From V1-33 sp964523105 (GTDB lineage: Bacteria; Verrucomicrobiota; Verrucomicrobiia; Verrucomicrobiales; V1-33): a stretch of 64,000 nt of DNA. Both the position numbers and the translations under genes were made by a program. Where the stretch lies: positions 62,001 to 126,000 of the forward strand of contig CAZFZN010000001.1 in the NCBI GenBank assembly GCA_964523105.1. The letters are read 5' to 3'. Shown here in pieces: positions 34,176 through 42,291 of this stretch (position 1 is its first letter; every line of letters starts with the position of its first letter). The notes beneath the pieces are model-generated. The model did no database searches, was not told the DNA's origin, and worked only from the letters and a program-made list of their open reading frames with translations.

Positions 34176-36182
34176 ATGACCCTCCGACCATTCCTCCCCC
34201 TCTGTCTCGCGGTTTCCTGCGTCACTGCGACGGACTTTCCGCTCCTGAACACGTCCGCCCCCGCGAGTGCTTTCGTCCCCACATCGGCCGATGCCGGTCT
34301 CGTATGGAATCAGGAGGCGGATCCGGCTAACATCACCTCCTGGACCACCGGCACCACGGGTGTGGGATTCGACACCAATATCAACAGTGGCGGCAATTAC
34401 CTTCCTCACATCGGCATCAACGTCCAGTCCGGCATGTCCGGCAACAACGGCGCGGTCTATGTCCGAGTGAAGTTCAATGTGTCAGCAGTCCAGCGTCCGC
34501 TGTTCCGCTCCCTGATGCTGCGCATGCGCTATGACGACGGCTTCGTCGCCTGGCTCAACGGCACGCGGGTCGCGTCGAATTTGGAACCGGCCACGCTCGC
34601 GTGGAACAGTCTGGCCACCAGCGACCACGGAGCCGATCTTTCCGGCTGGGAGGACTTCGACATCACGCAGCACCTTGGATTGCTGCACGACGGCGAGAAT
34701 ACGCTAGCCATCCAGGGGCTCAACAGCGGCATCAACAGCAGCGACCTGCTGGTGGTTCCAACGCTGCTCGCGACCGATGTCCCGCCGCCGCCGCCACTGT
34801 GCTGGCCCACTCCCGCCTTCGTCGAAGTACCTTCGCTGACAGGCGGCTCGCCCATGACGCGGCCGGTCGCCATTCGCAATGCGGGCGACGGTTCGGGCAA
34901 ACTCTATGTGAACGAACAGCGCGGCGTCATCTCCGTGCTCAGCGGCGGCACGCGCACCACTTTCATGGATATCAGCGCGCGGGTGCGCGGCAATAATGAC
35001 GGCGGCAACGAGGAGGGGCTGCTGGGTCTGGCCTTCTCCCCTGACTTCGCGCACAGCCGTCGATTCTACGTGGTGTACAACAATGCCTCCACCACTGTCG
35101 CGACCCCCACCGCCCCCTCGGTGGCCGCCGGTTCGCTGGTGCTCTCGCGGTTCCGCACCCAGACCGGCAATCCCGCGCTCGGCGATCCCGCGAGTGAGCA
35201 GATTCTCTTCACCATTCCCCATCCGACCAACACAAATCACAACGGCGGCGACATTCACTTTGCCAAAGACGGCCTGCTCTACTGGGGCACGGGCGACGGC
35301 GGCAGCGGCGGCGATCCGCCCAACAACGCCCAGAATCCCAATGTCCTGCTCGGCAAAATGCTCCGGCTCGATGTCGAAGGTCACGCTGAGGGCGGGGCGC
35401 TCATTCCCGCCTCCAATCCCTGGGCCGCCGCAGGCGACGGCGTCGCGGATGCAATTTATCACCTCGGACTGCGCAATCCCTGGCGCTGGAGTTTCGACCG
35501 CCTCACGGGCGACCAGTGGATCGGCGATGTCGGTCAGGACATTTCCTACGAGGAAGTGAACTTCGCGGCCGGGAATCCAGCGGGCCTCAACTTCCAGTGG
35601 AAGCGTCGCGAAGGACTGCACGACTACAGCGCCGGAACCGCCTATGGCCCCGGAGTGATCACCGAACCCATCCTCGAGAAGAGCGGCTCTGACATTTCGG
35701 TGACCGGGGGTTACGTGTATCGCGGGCGCGCCTACCCCCGCATGAACGGCATCTATTTCTACGGCGATTACGGCAGCGGACGGTTTTACGGGGTGCAGCA
35801 GGATGCTTCCGGCGCATGGCGCAGCAATACCTTTGCGACGACGCCCACTTCGTCCGTCACGACTTTTGGCGAAGACGAGGCCGGCGAGATTTACTGGGCC
35901 AATGGCACCACCGGCCGAGTCTATCGCCTAACCGACAGCGCCAGCGACAGTCTGTATCTGAGCATCATCAGCCAGAGCATCAGTCCCGCCGGACGGCTCA
36001 CCTTTACATGGGGCACCGCCAGCGACTGCAGCTATGTGCCCGAGGTCTCCAGTGACTTGGTAAACTGGACTCCGGCCGGTCCGGTACAGGCTGGCAACGC
36101 CTCATTCCGCCTGACTTTCTCGGAAGGAGCCGACCCTCCCCCCGGCACCGGCAGGCGCTACTTCCGGGCGAGAGAGCTCTGA
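34176..36182 (+). CDS. PQQ-dependent sugar dehydrogenase-like secreted protein
   Basis: 668 residues from ATG 34176, chosen for its signal peptide (RPFLPLCLAVSCVTATDF); the frame continues upstream without start signals. An N-terminal beta module of about 200 residues (RYDDGFVAWLNGTRVA, galactose-binding-like) precedes a soluble glucose/aldose dehydrogenase propeller: RPVAIRNAGDGSGKLYVNEQ, EEGLLGLAFSPDF, HNGGDIHFAKDGLLYWGTGD, LRNPWRWSFDRLTGDQWIGD, GDYGSGRFYG. The histidines and arginine that bind PQQ in this family lie in these segments. The last 70 residues are the verrucomicrobial C-terminal module (YVPEVSSDLVNWTP). It oxidises an unidentified sugar in the periplasm or outside the cell. Confidence 0.88.
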   Translation: MTLRPFLPLCLAVSCVTATDFPLLNTSAPASAFVPTSADAGLVWNQEADPANITSWTTGTTGVGFDTNINSGGNYLPHIGINVQSGMSGNNGAVYVRVKFNVSAVQRPLFRSLMLRMRYDDGFVAWLNGTRVASNLEPATLAWNSLATSDHGADLSGWEDFDITQHLGLLHDGENTLAIQGLNSGINSSDLLVVPTLLATDVPPPPPLCWPTPAFVEVPSLTGGSPMTRPVAIRNAGDGSGKLYVNEQRGVISVLSGGTRTTFMDISARVRGNNDGGNEEGLLGLAFSPDFAHSRRFYVVYNNASTTVATPTAPSVAAGSLVLSRFRTQTGNPALGDPASEQILFTIPHPTNTNHNGGDIHFAKDGLLYWGTGDGGSGGDPPNNAQNPNVLLGKMLRLDVEGHAEGGALIPASNPWAAAGDGVADAIYHLGLRNPWRWSFDRLTGDQWIGDVGQDISYEEVNFAAGNPAGLNFQWKRREGLHDYSAGTAYGPGVITEPILEKSGSDISVTGGYVYRGRAYPRMNGIYFYGDYGSGRFYGVQQDASGAWRSNTFATTPTSSVTTFGEDEAGEIYWANGTTGRVYRLTDSASDSLYLSIISQSISPAGRLTFTWGTASDCSYVPEVSSDLVNWTPAGPVQAGNASFRLTFSEGADPPPGTGRRYFRAREL

Positions 36183-36400
36183 CATTTCCCGCGCTCACGG
36201 GGAGGAGGATGATTCCGAAACATCCTTCCGTTCCTCCCGAAACAATTTCAGGATTGTGCCGGGTTCAGTTCGGGCCATCCTGCCATAGCCACTCACCACC
36301 GAAATTGACGTGGGCGTTGAATTAGTTTAGGGGTTTTAGAATTACTGTAAGTATCATTATTTACTATTGCTGTATGGTAATTATGGAAGTAGACTGATGA
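36183..36400. other. 218-bp intergenic region, AT-rich promoter half
   Basis: After the stem-loop above, the region from about 36300 is strongly AT-rich for this genome, with AATTAC (36340) facing GTAATT near 36379. It should contain the promoter of the membrane protein at 36401, but no box fits the consensus well. Confidence 0.55.
36199..36238 (+). terminator. Stem-loop after sugar dehydrogenase gene
   Basis: GGGAGGA (36200-36206) pairs with TCCTCCC (36232-36238), and GGATG (36207-36211) with CATCC (36221-36225). It lies 17 nt after the stop. No T-run follows, so termination is only suggested. Confidence 0.45.
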
Positions 36401-38125
36401 ATGACCCAACCATCCTCATTCACGCTCAGCCGGGGACGCTGCCTGCTCTTCATCGCGTTGGCGGCGTTGCTGGCTTACTGGGGCAGCCTCCGGGCGGATT
36501 ATTACATGGATGATTACGAATTCGTCCTCAACGCCCAAGGAGACGGTCCGCCCGCCCGACACCTGGTGCTTCCAGGACTCGGTGCGGTCACCACACCCAC
36601 GGCCCCGCTGTCCCGGGCAGTTCCCATTCACGAATTGCTGCCGACTGCACTTTGGGTGCTGACGAATTCCCTCGCCCCGGACCCGGACAGCGCAGGTCCA
36701 CTTTATCACTTTTGGAACCTGCTTTTCCACATCGCATCGGGACTTGCCGCGTTTGCTGCGGGCAAAGTTCTTTTCCGGATCATCGGGTGCTTCAACGATG
36801 AGAAGGCCCGTACCAAAGCAGCCTTGCTCGGAGCGTTGCTTTTCGTCTGCCACCCGCTGTGTTCCGAGCCGGTGCACTACGCCAAGTGTCTCAATCACAT
36901 GATGGCCGCCTGCTTCGGCCTGGTCGCAATTTGGCAGGGAACCCTGTGGCTGGAGACCAGGCACCGCCGGAATGCCGCGGGTTGTTTGGCCGCGATTTTG
37001 CTGACCTCGCTTTCCTACTACCCGGGCCTGATGATCACTTTCGCAGCCCTTGGCCTTATCGCCGTGGCCCGCTGGCGCAGCAGCGGCGAACTGTTTTTTC
37101 CCGGCGGAGGCTGGAAGTGGAAAGCGGCCCTCGCCGCCTGCGTGGCTCTCGGAGCCTGCCTCTACGTCCCCGCCCTGCTGAAACAAATGGAAGCGTGGCA
37201 CGCGTGGAGGGAAAGCCATATCTATACGCAGAGCCGGGTTTTCTGGGACTATCTGCGCATGGCCGTGTGGCCGGAGGGACTGTGCAGTGATCACCTCATC
37301 GCCTGGAGTACGACATGGAAAGATCCGGCGGCACTGTTTGGGATGCTTGGAATTGCCCTGCTGCTGGGGATGACCGGCACGCTGCTGTGGCGCCGCAGCA
37401 CCGCGCCGGCATGGCGCACGGCAGCGCTCCTGCTGCTGCTGGGAGTCGCCCCGCTCCTCGTCCGCCTGCTTTATATCAATCAGGAGGTGATGGTGGAGTA
37501 TCGCGCCTACTACGCCCTTCCCTGGCTGATGCTCCTTGCGGGATTCGGGCTGACGCTCCTCGGGAATCTCCACCCGCGTCTGCTGCTGCCCGTGGCTGTG
37601 ACGGCTGTGGCATCTTTTGCAGTATTGAGTAATGCCCGCTCCGTAACCTGGTCCAGCCGCGGGCAGTTGGCGGCGGATGTCATCGCGCGTTATCCCCTGC
37701 ACCAGCGCGCCCGCGTGCAGTTGCAGGCCTATTACGAACAAACAGGTCAAATCGAGCAGGTGGCGGCAGTGCACGAGGAACTTCTCGCTGCGGTTAAGGC
37801 TATCGATCACCACAACGCCACCTCCAGCAGGACCTACGATACTCACTGGATTCCCATCTGCCTGGTCCAGTCGAGCAAGTATATGACTTGCGCACTGGCT
37901 GAATTTATGAGCAGCCAAAGAGCCCTCGCATGGGCCGAGCGCGCCATTTCCGAGTTGCAGGAAACCTACCCGAATTACTTCACGGGCGATCTGACGCTTC
38001 AGAACAAAGCCGCACTTCCCGCAGCATGGCCGCTGTTGATGGCGCGGGACACCGTGCGGGATCACGGTGCGGAAATCGACGCGGTGCGCGAGGCCCGCCG
38101 CAAAGAAGCGCTGAACATGCCCTGA
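36401..38125 (+). CDS. Polytopic membrane protein, GT-C/TMTC-like
   Basis: 574 residues with about ten hydrophobic spans, beginning LLFIALAALLAYWGSL. A DYYMDDYEFVLN motif in the first external loop resembles the acidic catalytic loop of GT-C glycosyltransferases, and FHIASGLAAFAAGKVLF and PLCSEPVHYAKCLNHMMAACF resemble the TMTC/PMT class. The C-terminal 150 residues are helical and TPR-like (LQAYYEQTGQIEQVAAVHEELL). This fits a lipid-linked-sugar transferase of the membrane with a TPR tail, but the match is weak and no donor can be named. Confidence 0.65.
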   Translation: MTQPSSFTLSRGRCLLFIALAALLAYWGSLRADYYMDDYEFVLNAQGDGPPARHLVLPGLGAVTTPTAPLSRAVPIHELLPTALWVLTNSLAPDPDSAGPLYHFWNLLFHIASGLAAFAAGKVLFRIIGCFNDEKARTKAALLGALLFVCHPLCSEPVHYAKCLNHMMAACFGLVAIWQGTLWLETRHRRNAAGCLAAILLTSLSYYPGLMITFAALGLIAVARWRSSGELFFPGGGWKWKAALAACVALGACLYVPALLKQMEAWHAWRESHIYTQSRVFWDYLRMAVWPEGLCSDHLIAWSTTWKDPAALFGMLGIALLLGMTGTLLWRRSTAPAWRTAALLLLLGVAPLLVRLLYINQEVMVEYRAYYALPWLMLLAGFGLTLLGNLHPRLLLPVAVTAVASFAVLSNARSVTWSSRGQLAADVIARYPLHQRARVQLQAYYEQTGQIEQVAAVHEELLAAVKAIDHHNATSSRTYDTHWIPICLVQSSKYMTCALAEFMSSQRALAWAERAISELQETYPNYFTGDLTLQNKAALPAAWPLLMARDTVRDHGAEIDAVREARRKEALNMP

Positions 38126-38196
38126 GCCGGATGCCGTAATTCTCCGGGAACGCAGTTTTCGTTTTCCGCCGCAGCAAGGCCGGACTATCGGCAGGC

Positions 38197-38541
38197 ATGT
38201 CCATTGCCGAACTCACCAACCGCATCCGCGCCTTTCGTGACGCGCGGGACTGGATACAATTCCACAGCCCCAAGGACCTTTCCGTCGCCATCGTCGCGGA
38301 AGCCGGGGAACTGCTGCAGCATTTCGTATGGAAGTCGCCGGAGGAATCCTGGCAGCGGGCGGAAGTGAAAAAACCGGAAATCGCCGATGAAATCGCAGAC
38401 GTGGGCATCCTGCTGTTTGAACTGGCCGACAATCTGGGAATCGACCTCGCAGCGGAAATGAACGCCAAAATCAACCGCAATGAAGCGCGTTACCCCGTGG
38501 ACAAAGCCCGCGGATCCAATGCAAAATATAACGAACTCTGA
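38197..38541 (+). CDS. MazG-like nucleotide pyrophosphohydrolase
   Basis: 114 residues, the usual length for a single-domain MazG-like enzyme (dCTPase/RS21-C6 class). The metal-binding EAGELLQHF and DEIADVGI motifs give the EXXE...EXXD arrangement. The enzyme should hydrolyse (d)NTPs to monophosphate and pyrophosphate in the cytoplasm, cleaning the nucleotide pool. The gene lies between the membrane protein and proC, each with its own spacing over 70 nt. Confidence 0.9.
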   Translation: MSIAELTNRIRAFRDARDWIQFHSPKDLSVAIVAEAGELLQHFVWKSPEESWQRAEVKKPEIADEIADVGILLFELADNLGIDLAAEMNAKINRNEARYPVDKARGSNAKYNEL

Positions 38542-38634
38542 TGCGGCAACTTTCCGGTGTGCCGTGTTCAGGATTCAGTATGACGAAGCGGCACGCCTTG
38601 TGAACTCCAAATCCTTCCAACCGAAAACTGCTCC

Positions 38635-39432
38635 ATGAAACTCGCCTGTCTGGGTACCGGCAAAATGGGCACCGCATTGCTCAAAGGCATCGTGGACCGC
38701 GGTGTGTGTGCGGCTTCTGACATTTCGATCAGCGATCCCTCGTCCGCCGCGATGGCCGCCGCGGAGGCGGCTGTTCCCGGCGTCCGCACCGCAGACTCGA
38801 ATGAAGCGGCCGCCCGGGATGCCGGCGTCATTCTCCTCTGCGTCAAGCCGGCGGGCATCGTGCCGCTGATCGAGAGTTTGCGCGACCTGCCTCCGGCGCT
38901 GCTCATTTCCATCGCTGCCGGCATCCCGCTGGCCTCCATGGAAGCGGTGGCCGGGGCTCACAGGATAGTGCGAGTCATGCCAAACACTCCCTCCCTCATC
39001 GGCCAGGGGGCCGCAGCCTACGCCACCGGCACCAGGGCCACCGCGGCGGATGCCGCCCTGACGGAGCAACTCCTCGGTGCCGTTGGCACCGTGACCCGCG
39101 TTCCGGAGAATTTGCTCGATGCCGTCACCGGCTTGAGTGGCAGCGGCCCGGCTTACATTTACACCGTGATCGAAGCGCTGGCCGACGGCGGAGTGGCCGA
39201 AGGCCTGCCGCGCCAGCAGGCCCTGCAGCTCGCGGCGCAAACCGTCGCCGGTGCCGCCGCCATGGTCCTCCAAACGGGACTGCACCCTGCGGTTCTACGC
39301 GACCAGGTCACCAGCCCCGGCGGCACCACGATCGCAGGACTCGCTGTCCTGGAGTCTAAAGGCCTCCGCACCGCCATGATGGAGTCGGTTCGAGCCGCCG
39401 CCCGGCGCGCGCGGGAACTGGGAAAAGATTGA
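38635..39432 (+). CDS. proC: Pyrroline-5-carboxylate reductase
   Basis: 265 residues, family length. It reduces 1-pyrroline-5-carboxylate to proline with NADPH, the last step of proline synthesis. The N-terminal dinucleotide fold has CLGTGKMGTALLKG at 4-17. RVMPNTPSLIGQGAAAY and the C-terminal signature GLSGSGPAYIYTVIEALADG are both present, as is the dimerisation region with SPGGTTIAGL. The start follows a purine-rich stretch near 38620. Confidence 0.96.
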   Translation: MKLACLGTGKMGTALLKGIVDRGVCAASDISISDPSSAAMAAAEAAVPGVRTADSNEAAARDAGVILLCVKPAGIVPLIESLRDLPPALLISIAAGIPLASMEAVAGAHRIVRVMPNTPSLIGQGAAAYATGTRATAADAALTEQLLGAVGTVTRVPENLLDAVTGLSGSGPAYIYTVIEALADGGVAEGLPRQQALQLAAQTVAGAAAMVLQTGLHPAVLRDQVTSPGGTTIAGLAVLESKGLRTAMMESVRAAARRARELGKD

Positions 39433-39610
39433 GGGGCTGAGCCCGAGGGCTGACTTCCCGGCTGGTTAGCATTTCGGTGCCCCATTGCGCCGCTGAGCAG
39501 CGATTCCATGTCGGTACTGCAAATGGCGTAGCGTTCATCCGTTGGCAGGGCTTGAAGGGCCGGGGGTGTTGTGAACTTGATTCGCTCAATGCGTAGGGAA
39601 ATCCCCAAAA

Positions 39611-39636
39611 CAATATAATCTATAGAAATTATATTG
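39611..39636. promoter_or_regulatory. AT-rich palindrome with TATAAT upstream of pilin 1
   Basis: CAATATAAT (39611-39619) and ATTATATTG (39628-39636) are perfect reverse complements separated by CTATAGAA. The left arm includes a TATAAT -10 box (39614-39619). The site lies 77 nt before the pilin ATG in a 280-nt gap that is AT-rich from 39600. A regulator binding the promoter is a reasonable reading; no good -35 box was found. Confidence 0.55.
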
Positions 39637-39712
39637 ACGCTGGAAAATATGAATCTAGAATTCGCGGTATCCATACCCTACATAACAACAACAACCAACA
39701 GAACATAACCAA

Positions 39713-40102
39713 ATGAAGAACAAGAAAATCGCCAAGAAGAAGGGCTTCTCCCTCGTCGAACTGCTCGTCGTGATCGCCGTCATCGGCGTGATCGCCGCCA
39801 TCGCTATTCCGGCACTGAGCAACGTGCTCTCCGGCAGCCGCGATGCGAAAGCCCGTCGTAACGCCCAGACCGTCGCTGCCATGTACAATGCCGCGCTTTC
39901 CGCAGGTGCCTCCGTCACGAGTTCCAGTGTCGCTGACATTGTCACGGCCCTTTCGGCAGGCGTCTCCCCGACGACCGGCGCTTTCGCCGGCCAAACGTTC
40001 CGTATTTCCTCGATGACCGCGGGTGAAGTCACCGCGCTGAGCGCTTTCCTGAGCCTCGGCGGCAACGGAGTGTTGAACTACAACGGCGGCAACGACCTCT
40101 AA
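39713..40102 (+). CDS. Prepilin-like protein 1 (major pilin candidate)
   Basis: 129 residues. A basic leader MKNKKIAKKKG ends at Gly11, followed by the class III/type IV cleavage region FSLVELLVVIAVIGVIAAIAIPAL with Phe at +1 and Glu at +5. The mature protein is about 118 residues and Ala/Ser/Gly-rich. The gene stands alone between its own AT-rich promoter region and a strong terminator, unlike the downstream pilin genes, which fits high expression. It would be processed by a prepilin peptidase and assembled into a pilus or pseudopilus. Confidence 0.9.
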   Translation: MKNKKIAKKKGFSLVELLVVIAVIGVIAAIAIPALSNVLSGSRDAKARRNAQTVAAMYNAALSAGASVTSSSVADIVTALSAGVSPTTGAFAGQTFRISSMTAGEVTALSAFLSLGGNGVLNYNGGNDL

Positions 40103-40134
40103 TTCGCAGGCCCTTTACAGGCTTCAACCTTCGA

Positions 40135-40167
40135 GGGCCTTCCCGACAACGGGAAGGCCCTTTCTTT
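40135..40167 (+). terminator. Rho-independent terminator after pilin 1
   Basis: GGGCCTTCCC (40135-40144) pairs perfectly with GGGAAGGCCC (40151-40160) around a six-nucleotide loop, followed by TTTCTTT (40161-40167). It lies 33 nt after the pilin stop. Confidence 0.93.
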
Positions 40168-40229
40168 GTCCCGGACGAAGTTCAAGGGCCGAGAAGCTGT
40201 TATGTGAGTCGTCCCATGATCCTTGTGTC

Positions 40230-40667
40230 ATGCATTCGTTCCCTCTTCGATACATCCTCAGGTGCCTGCCGGGAAAGTTGCCGCCCCGTACTCCGTCCAG
40301 GCGGCTCGACCGGTCTGGTTTCACGCTGGTGGAAGCCATCATCACTTTCGCAATCGTTGGAGTATTCGCAGCGTTCCTGATCGTAGCGCTTTCACCGATG
40401 CAACAGGGGGCGCTCGACGCGCGCAATGATGACGACTTGCAGAACGCTGTCAGTCTCTACAACCAGGCTGCCGCCCTTGGAGGAGGCAGCGCCAACGACC
40501 CCGCCGAAGCCCTCCAGCAACTCGCGAGCGGCCTAACCGTCCGTCACAACGGTCAGGATCACCACATTCGCCTGAATATTTCGCCGCAGCAGCAGGCGGT
40601 GCTCGTTCCCAAACTCGCCATGGAACACGGGGTGCTTGTCAAGACCTCGCGCTTCACACCTGAATAG
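40230..40667 (+). CDS. Prepilin-like protein 2 with long leader
   Basis: 145 residues. The leader is unusually long, 30 residues ending RRLDRSG, then FTLVEAIITFAIVGVFAAFLIVAL with Glu at +5. Typical leaders have 6-15 residues; a later start in frame would remove most of it, but no ATG or good Shine-Dalgarno site is seen between. The mature part is helical and acidic (DDDLQNAVSLYNQAAALGG). It is probably a minor pseudopilin. Confidence 0.8.
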   Translation: MHSFPLRYILRCLPGKLPPRTPSRRLDRSGFTLVEAIITFAIVGVFAAFLIVALSPMQQGALDARNDDDLQNAVSLYNQAAALGGGSANDPAEALQQLASGLTVRHNGQDHHIRLNISPQQQAVLVPKLAMEHGVLVKTSRFTPE

Positions 40668-40777
40668 CCACCCGGATCAATCCCCCGATGAGCTGCCGTT
40701 CCAGTTCGACTCCCTTGGGAGAGGGGCGATGCTAACTGGCCTTAGCATCCAAAACGCCATTAATTATATGGAAATCC

Positions 40778-40820
40778 TTGAAAGTATAGATAGTCCCGCT
40801 ATAATCCCTAGAACGGGACT
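40778..40820 (+). promoter_or_regulatory. Sigma-70 promoter overlapped by a palindrome, upstream of pilin 3
   Basis: TTGAAA (40778-40783) and TATAAT (40800-40805) are 16 nt apart. AGTCCCG (40792-40798) and CGGGACT (40814-40820) form a perfect inverted repeat around the -10 box, suggesting an operator. This would drive the operon of pilins 3-5 and the ATPase. Confidence 0.65.
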
Positions 40821-40856
40821 CACAATTCCTGCCCAACTCACCAGCCCACGTATCTC

Positions 40857-41312
40857 ATGAAGCCACCCCAACTCGTCCGCGCCTTCACTCTGGTTGAGAT
40901 GCTTCTCGTGATTGCGATCATCAGCATTCTCGCGGCCATGGCGATCTCAAATTTCTCCAATGCCTCGCAGGACACTCGCGCTGTGGTCGCACGCCAGCAA
41001 CTCGCTGTCGTCCAGGAGGCGGTGAACCACTGGGCCAACAAGGAAATCGGACGCGTCACGGCCTCGGGCGGTACCGGACGCACGGTGGCTCAGGTGATGA
41101 CAGAGTACAACAACGCCTCTGATGCACAGACGCGGTTCGACCTTTTTAAGGGATACCTCGACGATGCGGCCCTGGATGCTTCGCGTGGCGGGTTTCAGGT
41201 GGACAACACCACCGGCCGCATCACGACCCAGGTTATGCGCGACGTCGGCATGTATCTCACTCTGCCGGCCTGGGCCGGGAATTCCTATCCGAAAGTTCAA
41301 CTCCTCCCCTGA
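40857..41312 (+). CDS. Prepilin-like protein 3 with Ala at -1
   Basis: 151 residues. The leader MKPPQLVRA is followed by FTLVEMLLVIAIISILAAMAISNFS, with Glu at +5. The residue before the cleavage site is Ala rather than the near-invariant Gly, so processing may be slow or absent. The mature region has helical then Gly/Thr-rich segments (GRVTASGGTGRTVAQVM). It starts the operon under the 40778 promoter and is followed after 23 nt by pilin 4. Confidence 0.85.
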   Translation: MKPPQLVRAFTLVEMLLVIAIISILAAMAISNFSNASQDTRAVVARQQLAVVQEAVNHWANKEIGRVTASGGTGRTVAQVMTEYNNASDAQTRFDLFKGYLDDAALDASRGGFQVDNTTGRITTQVMRDVGMYLTLPAWAGNSYPKVQLLP

Positions 41313-41335
41313 TTCATTCCACATTCGAAAAAGTT

Positions 41336-41737
41336 ATGAAATCCCTTCTTTCTCACCGGCGTGCCGGGTTCTCTCTGGTAGAAGTGCTTGCCGCTGTCGC
41401 GATTGTCGGCATCCTTGTCTTCATCGCCATCCCGAACGTCATTCAATCCCGCCGTGATGCCGAGGAGCAGTTCGCCATCGGCCGTGCCGAAGCGCTCAAC
41501 AGCTCGATGAGCAACTTCATCCAGGCCAACGGCCGGGCCAATGCCGGCAGCGCCTGGGCGGGCAAGAGCAACTCCGAGCGTTACACTCTGATCCGCGGAT
41601 ACCTGGCCTACGCCCCGAACAGCATCGGTGACTATCAGCCCAGCGGCTATGCCTTCACCATGCCGGCCACGCCTGATGCCAGGGTGGTGATCACCCGGGA
41701 CAACGGCACCACCAGTCCGGACATTATCCATTACTAG
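41336..41737 (+). CDS. Prepilin-like protein 4
   Basis: 133 residues. Leader MKSLLSHRRAG, then FSLVEVLAAVAIVGILVFIAIPNV with Glu at +5. The mature portion has a helical QSRRDAEEQFAIGRAEALNSSM segment and a beta-like tail. It has no GspG-type calcium-binding signature that I can see. It lies between pilins 3 and 5 in one operon, with intergenic gaps of 23 and 26 nt. Confidence 0.87.
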   Translation: MKSLLSHRRAGFSLVEVLAAVAIVGILVFIAIPNVIQSRRDAEEQFAIGRAEALNSSMSNFIQANGRANAGSAWAGKSNSERYTLIRGYLAYAPNSIGDYQPSGYAFTMPATPDARVVITRDNGTTSPDIIHY

Positions 41738-41763
41738 AGCCGGACACGGAATAGACTGCCGCC

Positions 41764-42258
41764 ATGAAACCTGGGAACCAATCGCACCGCCGGGCCGGCT
41801 TTTCCCTGCCCGAAGTGGTGGTTACCATCACCCTCATCGGAATCCTCGCGGCCATTGTCATTCCTATCTACAGTGACGTCAGAGAAACTTCACAGAAGCG
41901 TGTAGTGGAGGACCATGTGGAGGCCATGAATCGAGCGGTGGCTGATTTTTCCCACGCCTGCTGGAAACTGCCGACTGCGGCGGACAACGCCACAACGGCC
42001 GACGAGTTTGTGGTGCTCCGCAGTCTTCAATGGAAGTTCCCGGCGTCCAGTTTGAAGCTGGGTTCGCCTTACTTCGATCCGAAATACGATCCGGCCTCCT
42101 CCTCCGATTCCGATACCTACCGTATCCGCTGGAATGGTCGCACCTTCGAAGTGATCGCCAGGGGCGAAGCCGGAACCGGCCTCCGGTACCGGGGCGTGGC
42201 GGATTACAAGACTTCCCCCTATTCGTTCCCTAATGGTTATACGCCGGCGGGCGCCTGA
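41764..42258 (+). CDS. Prepilin-like protein 5 with Pro at +4
   Basis: 164 residues. Leader MKPGNQSHRRAG, then FSLPEVVVTITLIGILAAIVIPIYS, so Glu is at +5 but Pro replaces the usual Val at +4. The leader shares SHRRAG with pilin 4, suggesting duplication. The C-terminal part is acidic and Ser-rich (DPKYDPASSSDSDTYRI). It precedes the ATPase by 33 nt and is likely part of the same transcript. Confidence 0.85.
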   Translation: MKPGNQSHRRAGFSLPEVVVTITLIGILAAIVIPIYSDVRETSQKRVVEDHVEAMNRAVADFSHACWKLPTAADNATTADEFVVLRSLQWKFPASSLKLGSPYFDPKYDPASSSDSDTYRIRWNGRTFEVIARGEAGTGLRYRGVADYKTSPYSFPNGYTPAGA

Positions 42259-42291
42259 ATGGCGACGATTACTCTTTCCATGCCCTGAATC

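Noticed and set aside
34704..35621. 305-residue minus-strand frame inside the sugar dehydrogenase
   Set aside because: Antisense shadow; composition reflects the complement of Gly/Asn-rich coding sequence.
39541..39560. Sigma-54 promoter (TTGGCA...GC) upstream of pilin 1
   Set aside because: TTGGCAGGGCTTGAAG lacks GC at the -12 position in correct spacing.
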